Assembly: GCA_030612585.1 (NCBI GenBank)
Contig: JAUWNP010000083.1
Span: 1 to 17,696, forward strand
Direction of reading: 5' to 3'
Source: Anaerolineae bacterium
Lineage (GTDB): Bacteria; Chloroflexota; Anaerolineae; B4-G1
DNA: 17,696 nucleotides
The translations under genes and the position numbers were made by a program. A model generated the notes under the pieces. That model ran no database searches. It was not told where the DNA came from and saw only the letters and a program-made list of their open reading frames with translations. The first letter of the stretch is position 1. Each line of letters starts with the position of its first letter. Shown here one piece after another: positions 1 to 5,269 of this stretch.

Positions 1-252
1 CACGGCATCGGCTCCAAGCGCGCGCACTACCTGCCGCTGGTGATGGACCCGACGCTGATCGCGCTCCAGCGGCGCATCAAGCGTCTCTTCGACCCGCTGA
101 ACATCCTGAACCCTGGCAAGATATTTCCAGAGGAACCGGCCCTTTCTCAATCCGCTGTTGTGCCTCCCACCAACACAAACAACAGATCGTTCACGTTCGT
201 CCCCGTCGGGCCGGTGCGGATCAAATCGCCGAGGGCGTCGAAGAAGGGGTAA
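1..252 (+). CDS. FAD-linked oxidase, GlcD/D-lactate dehydrogenase type, C-terminal fragment
   Basis: This is the last 83 codons of a gene that starts left of the window. The reading frame opens with HGIG, the end of the GEHGIG motif of the FAD-linked oxidase C-terminal domain (glycolate oxidase GlcD, D-lactate dehydrogenase). It continues with YLPLVMDPTLIALQRRIK and FDPLNILNPGKIFP, the usual ending of the family at about base 132. Such enzymes oxidise 2-hydroxy acids (glycolate, lactate) using FAD. After NPGKIFP the frame stays open for about 40 more residues to a TAA at 250-252. That tail is antisense to the conserved 3' end of the glycerate kinase gene, so it is probably not family sequence; the native stop may have been lost by rearrangement. 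The family call is firm. The exact substrate cannot be told from this fragment. Confidence 0.85.
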   Translation, partial: HGIGSKRAHYLPLVMDPTLIALQRRIKRLFDPLNILNPGKIFPEEPALSQSAVVPPTNTNNRSFTFVPVGPVRIKSPRASKKG

Positions 253-1571
253 CTGTCGTTCGCCTCCAGCGCCGCCCGGGGGTCGAGCCCCAGCGCCCGG
301 GCGCGAGCCACCGTCTCGCCGGTGACGACCGCGCCGGCCCCGTCAGTGGGGCCGTCGGTGCCGTCGGTCGCCAGTGCCATCACGAGGATGCCCGGCCAAC
401 CGTCGAGCGGTAGCGCCGCCGCGAGCGCCAGTTCCTGGTTGCGGCCGCCCTTCCCCTCCCCACGTATCGTCACCGTCGTCTCGCCGCCCCACACCAGGCA
501 GGCCGGTGGGGGCAGCGGGTCGCCATGAGCGCGTATCCCCTTCGCCAGCGCCGCCGCCACCAGCGCTACCTCCCGCGCCTCCCCCTCGACGTAGGTGCTC
601 AGGAGCAGCGCGTTGAACCCCAATTGACGGGCCTGCTCCACCGCCGCCAGCGCCGCCAGCCGGTTGGAGCCGACGATGACGTGCTGCACCCGCTCGAAGA
701 TCGGATCGCCGGGCTTGGGGGTCTCGCGAAAAATCTCCTCCCCCACACTCCCACACTCCCACGCTCCCACCGGGGGATAAGAGCGAGAGGAAGAAACCGG
801 GTTTTCAAGAAAAAACCCGGTTTCACGGATTCCGTACCGCTCCAGCACTGCCTGGGCGTCGGCCACCGTCGTCGGGTCGGGCACGGTGGGGCCGGAGGCG
901 ATGACGTCGAGCGGATCGCCAACCACGTCGGAGAGGATGAGGGTGATTAGCCGGGCCGGGGCGACCAGGCGGGCCAGATTGCCGCCCTTGATGCGCGACC
1001 AGTGCTTGCGCACGGTATTCAACTCGTTGATCGTCGCGCCGGAGCGCAGGAGCGCGTCGGTGAGGGTCTGCAGGTCGGCCAGGGTCAGCCCTGGCACGGG
1101 CAACGTCAGCAGCGCCGACCCCCCGCCGGAGATTAGGCACAAGACCAGGTCGCGCTCCGTCGCCTGGCCCGCCAGGTCCGCGATGGCCTGTGCCCCGCGC
1201 ACGGAGTTCTCGTCGGGCACCGGATGTCCGGCCTCTATGATTTGGAGATTGGGGACTTCGTCGCGAGCGCTCAGTCGAGCGATTGAAGATTGGAGGATTG
1301 TGTGGTCGTACTTGGTCACAATTACCCCCCCGGCCAACCGCTCGCCGAGAATGTCTGCGATGGCGGCGGCCATCGGCACAACAGCCTTACCACCACCGAC
1401 GACGAACACGCGCTCGTAGTCGCGCAGGTCGTAGCGGCGACTGGCGACCTTAAGGATAGGCTCGTCCCCTTCGCGACGGACGTGACGATGCACCGCGGCC
1501 CCTGGTTCGACGGCGGTCAGCGCGGCCTGCTGAAGTTCGGTAGCGACAGCGCGCAGATCTGGTACTGACAT
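147..1571 (-). CDS. Glycerate 2-kinase (MOFRL/DUF4147 family)
   Basis: Predicted to phosphorylate D-glycerate with ATP to 2-phosphoglycerate in the cytoplasm, feeding glyoxylate/glycolate carbon into glycolysis. The 474-aa length is normal for the family. Family motifs in order: GGGKA near 59-63, EAGHPVPDE at 113-121, ISGGGSALL at 147-155, NTVRKHWSRIKGGNLA at 185-200, SDVVGDPLDVIASGPTVPD at 214-232, GSNRLAA at 301-307, WGGETTVTIRGEGKGGRNQE at 361-380, ATDGTDGPTDGAG at 401-413 and GPTGTNVNDL at 454-463. ATG 1571 is chosen because GAGGAG lies about 10 nt upstream; GTG 1580 would add 3 residues. Two stretches look foreign to the family and coincide with DNA repeats: residues 91-112 (heptamers) and about 250-278 (32-bp hairpin plus octamers). 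It probably shares a transcript with the upstream solute-binding gene and overlaps the convergent GlcD tail by 106 bp. Confidence 0.92.
   Translation of the reverse strand: MSVPDLRAVATELQQAALTAVEPGAAVHRHVRREGDEPILKVASRRYDLRDYERVFVVGGGKAVVPMAAAIADILGERLAGGVIVTKYDHTILQSSIARLSARDEVPNLQIIEAGHPVPDENSVRGAQAIADLAGQATERDLVLCLISGGGSALLTLPVPGLTLADLQTLTDALLRSGATINELNTVRKHWSRIKGGNLARLVAPARLITLILSDVVGDPLDVIASGPTVPDPTTVADAQAVLERYGIRETGFFLENPVSSSRSYPPVGAWECGSVGEEIFRETPKPGDPIFERVQHVIVGSNRLAALAAVEQARQLGFNALLLSTYVEGEAREVALVAAALAKGIRAHGDPLPPPACLVWGGETTVTIRGEGKGGRNQELALAAALPLDGWPGILVMALATDGTDGPTDGAGAVVTGETVARARALGLDPRAALEANDSYPFFDALGDLIRTGPTGTNVNDLLFVLVGGTTAD
742..770. repeat. Octanucleotide tandem repeat (CCCACACT type) inside glycerate kinase CDS
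   Basis: Three and a half units of an octamer: CCCACACT twice, CCCACGCT once, then CCCAC. Read on the minus strand it encodes part of VGAWECGSVGEE, residues about 268-279 of the glycerate kinase, which is not family-like. The same octamer type recurs at 12731-12755 inside another gene. It lies only 22 bp from the 32-bp hairpin at 793-824. Confidence 0.8.
793..824 (-). repeat. 32-bp palindromic element, copy 1 (in glycerate kinase CDS)
   Basis: Perfect inverted repeat with 13-bp arms GAAACCGGGTTTT and AAAACCCGGTTTC around a 6-nt loop. The minus-strand loop is TTCTTG, which orients it with copies 2 and 4. It is translated in frame as ETGFFLENPVS (residues 250-260 of the kinase). Compared with copies 3 and 4 one arm pair is G-C instead of A-T, a compensatory difference. 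Confidence 0.92.
1238..1301. repeat. Degenerate heptamer array inside glycerate kinase CDS
   Basis: Degenerate 7-nt periodicity built from GATTGAA, GATTGGA, GGATTGT and, further left, GGAGATT and GGGGACT, with a non-repeat centre. It encodes residues 91-112 (TILQSSIARL... then ...PNLQII) between VTKYDH and EAGHPVPD. Related kinases usually have only a short link here, as I recall the family, so this looks like an inserted loop. Confidence 0.5.
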
Positions 1572-1601
1572 GGCAATCACTCTCCTCAGCGCTCGACTTT
1601 C

Positions 1602-1650
1602 GCTAACTGCTAACTGCTGACGGCTAACGGCTGATGACTAACGGCTACTC
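1602..1650. repeat. Heptamer array at the stop codon of the solute-binding gene
   Basis: Seven consecutive heptamers: GCTAACT twice, then GCTGACG, GCTAACG, GCTGATG, ACTAACG and GCTACTC. The array fills most of the 73-bp gap between the solute-binding gene and the glycerate kinase gene. The last unit contains CTA at 1645-1647, the TAG stop of the solute-binding protein on the minus strand. Confidence 0.85.
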
Positions 1651-2997
1651 CTCCAGTCCCTTGACAGCGGCGGCAGCCGCTTCCTCAGGAGTGACCCGTC
1701 TCCGCAATACCGTCTCCAGCGCCTCCTGCATGGCCGGCCCGACGATCGTCATCACCTCCGAACGAGGCTCGGGGACAGCGGCCTCCATCACTCTGCGCAA
1801 CATAGCCCGATCCACGCTCGATATGTCCCACAGTCGTAGTGCGCCGCTCGTACCCGGCAAGTAGCCGGCTGCCTGCGTCCACCGCGCGCTGTGGTCGGGC
1901 GCGATGAGCCAATCGAGCAGCAGCGTTGCCAGCGCCTGGCGCGCCGGGTCGCCGGTGGCCATTGCTACCACCCAGCCTCGGGCGATGCTGAAGGGCTGCC
2001 CGTTGCTAGTAGGTATCGGCGCAGCGGCGACGGTCTCGCCGGCCTCGAGCCAGTAGCGGTTGGCCCGCACCACCGCCATACCATCTTCCCCGGTCTGGAA
2101 CCGCTCCCAGGCCTGGTCCGCGTCCGCGATGTTCAAGACGGCCGTTGGTGAGATCACGGCGGTACCGATACAGTCGCTGTAGAAGCCGAGCACGCTTACC
2201 AGCACCTCCTCGTCCAGCCACAGGTTGCCGTCCCGGTCGGTCAGTTTTCCGCCGGCGGCCAGGTACTGGATCAGCGTTGCATCGTTGACCTGGCGATCGT
2301 GTCCCCTGGCTGGAAACAAGAAGGGGGCCGGGGCGGAGATGACCTGCGTCCAGGAGACCGGTGGCGTCTCGAACAAGGCGGGGCGGTAGGCCAGATGTTG
2401 CATGTCGGCGGCGACGACGAAGCCCATCGTCTGCTCCTCCACTTCGCCCAGCGCCGTGGCAAAGGGGAAACGACCGGCGGTTATGGACGGCGACAGAAAA
2501 TCGTCTAGTGGCTGGATGAGGTCAGAGCCAGCGGCAGTCTCCAGATCAGCCGCGTCCAGCACTACCAGATCGGGCATAACCGAGGGGGCTGCGTCCCGCG
2601 CCGTGCGTAGAAAGTCAAGCAGCCCTCCTCGTCCGTGGGCCTTCTTCACAACCACCTCTACCTGAATGTCGGGGTAGGCTGCGCCGAAGTCGTCCAATTG
2701 CTGCGCGAGGACGCCCGCGCCCGGCCCACGACCGTAGGGACTGAACTGCTCCGGCACCCAGAGGGTCAGGGCGATGATCAGTGGCTGCGGCTGTGGTGTA
2801 GGGGTTGACGTCGGGGTGAGGGGGAGAGAGGTTGGCAACGGGAGAGGAGAAATCGGGGTGACGGTCGGTCTCGGCGACAGGGAGCCACAGCCGGTCACGG
2901 TCAAAAGCAGTGCAACAATCAATGCCCAATGCCTAATGCCCAATGTCCAACGCCCAATGTCCAAATCGTTGGCGCAAGAGATGTTTCTAGACAACAT
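1645..2997 (-). CDS. Lipoprotein extracellular solute-binding protein (ABC transporter family 1-like)
   Basis: Predicted membrane-anchored substrate-binding lipoprotein of an ABC importer, probably for a carbohydrate. The 450-aa product has a hydrophobic segment at about 24-36 ending in a lipobox (VTGC, lipidated Cys37), a Pro/Thr-rich linker at 38-72, then an SBP_bac_1-like domain: LTLWVPEQ near 77, FGAAYPDIQVEVVV near 104, PDLVVLDAADLE, GEDGMAVVRANRYW, a C-terminal PGTSGALR-like stretch, and EALETVLRRRVTPEEAAAAA near the end. ATG 2997 is chosen because GGGAGG at 3002-3007 sits 4 nt upstream; a TTG at 3039 would put 14 odd residues in front. No permease or ATPase genes are seen, so it is an orphan within this window. 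Residues 11-26 of the signal peptide are encoded by a heptamer repeat. It is followed after 73 bp by the glycerate kinase. The substrate cannot be read from the sequence. Confidence 0.85.
   Translation of the reverse strand: MLSRNISCANDLDIGRWTLGIRHWALIVALLLTVTGCGSLSPRPTVTPISPLPLPTSLPLTPTSTPTPQPQPLIIALTLWVPEQFSPYGRGPGAGVLAQQLDDFGAAYPDIQVEVVVKKAHGRGGLLDFLRTARDAAPSVMPDLVVLDAADLETAAGSDLIQPLDDFLSPSITAGRFPFATALGEVEEQTMGFVVAADMQHLAYRPALFETPPVSWTQVISAPAPFLFPARGHDRQVNDATLIQYLAAGGKLTDRDGNLWLDEEVLVSVLGFYSDCIGTAVISPTAVLNIADADQAWERFQTGEDGMAVVRANRYWLEAGETVAAAPIPTSNGQPFSIARGWVVAMATGDPARQALATLLLDWLIAPDHSARWTQAAGYLPGTSGALRLWDISSVDRAMLRRVMEAAVPEPRSEVMTIVGPAMQEALETVLRRRVTPEEAAAAAVKGLEE
2920..2968. repeat. Heptamer array encoding part of a lipoprotein signal peptide
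   Basis: Seven heptamers of the CAATGCC type: CAATGCC twice, TAATGCC, CAATGTC, CAACGCC, CAATGTC and CAAATCG. On the minus strand they encode residues 11-26 of the lipoprotein (DLDIGRWTLGIRHWAL). This forms the n-region and the start of the hydrophobic core, just before the lipobox. Confidence 0.88.
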
Positions 2998-3033
2998 AGC
3001 ACCTCCCGGTGGTGAGAATCTTCGCTCCCGAAC

Positions 3034-3065
3034 TACCAATTTACCAATCTACCAGTTTCCCAATT
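3034..3065. repeat. Octamer array in the divergent promoter region
   Basis: Four octamers: TACCAATT, TACCAATC, TACCAGTT and TCCCAATT. The array lies in the predicted 5' leader of the minus-strand solute-binding gene and ends inside its -10 box. Confidence 0.75.
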
Positions 3066-3071
3066 ATAACA
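3063..3071 (-). promoter_or_regulatory. Extended -10 promoter of the solute-binding protein / glycerate kinase unit
   Basis: On the minus strand this reads TGT followed by a perfect TATAAT (3068 to 3063), an extended -10. A perfect TTGACA also exists on this strand at 3099-3094, but 25 nt away, too far for a standard -35, so the extended -10 may carry the activity. Predicted start near 3056, giving a leader of about 60 nt before ATG 2997. Confidence 0.55.
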
Positions 3072-3092
3072 CAACCTGCCCCCAAACCCCAC

Positions 3093-3121
3093 TTGTCAAC
3101 CATGCCAGGTTGGGGTATGAT
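3093..3121 (+). promoter_or_regulatory. Sigma70-like promoter of the rightward glycosyltransferase operon
   Basis: TTGTCA at 3093-3098 and TATGAT at 3116-3121 are separated by 17 nt, each matching 5 of 6 consensus bases. The predicted start near 3128 gives a short leader of about 24 nt. The -35 box overlaps a perfect TTGACA on the opposite strand. Confidence 0.6.
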
Positions 3122-3151
3122 TGGCGCGCTCCCCTGGGAGACCAGATCGTA

Positions 3152-5269
3152 ATGACCAAATCCCAAACCCAAAACCAAAAACCCAACGCTGTCATTTCCC
3201 CCAGGTGGGAATGGGGACTGCTTGTGCTTGTTCTCTGCCTGGCCGCCGTGTTGCGATTGTGGCAGTTGGATAGCGTGCCGCCTGGACTTACGCACGATGA
3301 GGCCAGCAATGGCCACGACGCGGCGGCAGTGTTGCGGGGTATCCGGCCCATCTACTTCACCGTAGGGTACGGGCACGAGCCACTCTATCCCTACTCAGTC
3401 GCCCTGGTCATGTATTTCCTGGATTCGACGGACACAGTACTGCGTCTGACGACTGTAGGCTGGGGCCTGGCACTCATCCTGCTGAGTTACGGCTTCGCCC
3501 GGCGGCTGTTCGGTCCAATGCCCGCCCTGCTTACCGCTGCGTGGATGGCCACATCGTTCTGGTGCGTGATGACCAGCCGGGTGGGATTGCGGGCCATCAC
3601 GTTGGCGACCACCTTCACTGCCTCGGCGCTGTGCTTCTGGCTGACATTCCCACGCCTGCCTGTATCTGACCCCACTCTACCCCGGCGTCGTTGGGTGTGG
3701 TGGGTGCTCTCCGGCCTGTTTCTCGGTGCCGCGATCTACACCTACATGGCAAGTCGCACTATGTGGGCCATCTATCTTTTGTTTTTGGTCTATCTTTTCG
3801 TGCTCCGTCTGATTGGCGTACGACGTTCTCTCTTTCGTCAGCAATGGTTGGGGGTTGTGCTCATGTTACTCATAGCAGCCCTCGTCGCCGCTCCGCTGAT
3901 TCACTTCCTGGTCACCCATCCGGGAGCAGAACAACGACTTGGGCAACTGGGAGCACCGTTGTGGCAGGCTGCACAGGGCAATCTCAGCGGCTTATGGCGC
4001 AACATATTCCGCTCCCTGCCCATGTTTACCTTCCAAGGCGACCCGTTGTGGCTCTACAATATCTCCGCCCGCCCGCTGCTCGACCCTGTGAATGGGGCAC
4101 TTTTTTACGCCGGCATACTCGTATGTCTGTGGCACTGGCGCGACCCGCGCTACACTTTCTTGCTGCTCTGGCTGATCGTCGGCGTCAGCCCTGCGCTGGT
4201 TACCGGCCCTGACGCCACCGTCTTGCGTTCTATCGCGGCCCAACCCGCCGTCTTCATTATCGCGGCCCTAGCGTTGGCAACCATCCTCCGCTTTCTACAC
4301 AAGCGAACCGGGCGATGGGCACAAGTCGTGGGGATCGGATGTGTCATCGTCTCCATCGCTGGCATTGGCCTGCGCACCGCGCACGACTACTTTGGCGTCT
4401 GGGGAGAGCATCGGGACGTCCGCGTGGCCTACCATCACGCACTGGTTCAGGAGACTCGCTACCTCGATGCACAGTCCGAGGGTGGAACAGTGGCGTTCTC
4501 CTCCATTTACCCCGGTCGTTTCCACGATCCCTACACAGTAGAGATTACCTTGCACCGCGACGACCTATCCCTGCGTTGGTTCGATAGCCGGTTCGCGCTC
4601 GTCTTCCCAGCCGGAGGGGAGACCCGCGTGATCATTCCCCCCATCGCCCCACTCGACGAGACGCTAGAGCCAATCTTCGAGAAGCACGCATCCCACATTC
4701 ACACCGAGAATTTCCGGCCCGATGACCTGATCCCACGCTTCGACGTTTATCGCTTCGACGCAAGCGGTGCGCTTGCGTCGTTCCTCTCGACTGCAAAGGA
4801 CAATCCCGTCTACTGGTGCTCGTTCGATGCATTCTCTGCCGACGAGCCACAGGCAGCCTACGAATCGCTCGTTCTCCCGGTTGATGTAGGTCATGTAATC
4901 GAGTTGGCAGGCTATGACCTGCGCACGCCAGCCATCGGGCCAGGTGAAGAGGTGGAACTGCTGACGGTGTGGCGCGTCCGCGCTCCCTTTACCACCAAAG
5001 CCATCATGTTCGCCCATTTACTGGACCACGGTGGTCATGTCGTTGGCCAGGTAGACCGGCTGGACGTTCCTTCGTGGCACTGGCGGTCGGGCGACGCTTT
5101 TATACAACTGCACCGCTTTCAGATAGACGCCGATGTGCCGCCTGGCCTTTATCACCTGGAGGTGGGCATCTACACCCACGAAGACCTGGCACGCCTGCCC
5201 GTCATCGTCAATGGCGTCGAGATAGATGATCGCATCCTCCTGCAGCCGGTGGAGGTCACAAGCCAATGA
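3152..5269 (+). CDS. GT39/ArnT-like membrane glycosyltransferase with C-terminal beta-sandwich module (paralogue 1)
   Basis: Predicted polytopic membrane glycosyltransferase of the GT-C fold (PMT_2/ArnT-like) that would transfer a sugar from a polyprenyl-phosphate donor on the outer face of the membrane. The 705-aa product starts with a membrane segment at about 21-39. The first extracytoplasmic loop has LTHDE (catalytic-type D49, E50) and HEPLYPY at 75-81, followed by roughly ten hydrophobic segments to about 405, with GDPLWLYNISARPL at 296-309. After a soluble region comes a module (about 583-703: VIELAGYDL, GEEVELLTVWRV, FAHLLD, GLYHLEVGIY, DDRILL) shared with two other proteins here. ATG 3152 is chosen because the frame further upstream is antisense to the lipoprotein gene; GGGAG lies 11 nt before it. 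The first 13 or so residues come from a heptamer repeat. It overlaps the next gene by ATGA. The acceptor is unknown. Confidence 0.85.
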   Translation: MTKSQTQNQKPNAVISPRWEWGLLVLVLCLAAVLRLWQLDSVPPGLTHDEASNGHDAAAVLRGIRPIYFTVGYGHEPLYPYSVALVMYFLDSTDTVLRLTTVGWGLALILLSYGFARRLFGPMPALLTAAWMATSFWCVMTSRVGLRAITLATTFTASALCFWLTFPRLPVSDPTLPRRRWVWWVLSGLFLGAAIYTYMASRTMWAIYLLFLVYLFVLRLIGVRRSLFRQQWLGVVLMLLIAALVAAPLIHFLVTHPGAEQRLGQLGAPLWQAAQGNLSGLWRNIFRSLPMFTFQGDPLWLYNISARPLLDPVNGALFYAGILVCLWHWRDPRYTFLLLWLIVGVSPALVTGPDATVLRSIAAQPAVFIIAALALATILRFLHKRTGRWAQVVGIGCVIVSIAGIGLRTAHDYFGVWGEHRDVRVAYHHALVQETRYLDAQSEGGTVAFSSIYPGRFHDPYTVEITLHRDDLSLRWFDSRFALVFPAGGETRVIIPPIAPLDETLEPIFEKHASHIHTENFRPDDLIPRFDVYRFDASGALASFLSTAKDNPVYWCSFDAFSADEPQAAYESLVLPVDVGHVIELAGYDLRTPAIGPGEEVELLTVWRVRAPFTTKAIMFAHLLDHGGHVVGQVDRLDVPSWHWRSGDAFIQLHRFQIDADVPPGLYHLEVGIYTHEDLARLPVIVNGVEIDDRILLQPVEVTSQ
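3156..3190. repeat. Degenerate heptamer array at the 5' end of GT paralogue 1
   Basis: Degenerate heptamers CCAAATC, CCAAACC, CAAAACC, AAAAACC and CAACGCT directly follow the ATG and encode about residues 2-13. The 17-mer AATGACCAAATCCCAAA, which includes the start codon, is repeated exactly at the start of the next gene (5265). Confidence 0.75.

Noticed and set aside
793..824. The 32-bp hairpins as rho-independent terminators
   Set aside because: Three of four lie inside genes, the loops and T-runs are internal to the palindrome, and downstream genes appear co-transcribed.
735..830. Glycerate kinase as a frameshifted pseudogene
   Set aside because: Flanking family motifs are in the same frame and no stop occurs; the odd peptide is explained by repeat DNA.
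3063..3099. TTGACA plus TATAAT on the minus strand as a classical promoter pair
   Set aside because: The spacer is 25 nt, outside the usual 15-20; only the extended -10 reading is kept.
2774..3151. The longer start of GT paralogue 1 (126 extra codons)
   Set aside because: This stretch is antisense to the lipoprotein signal and linker region and lies upstream of the predicted promoter; family sequence begins only after 3152.
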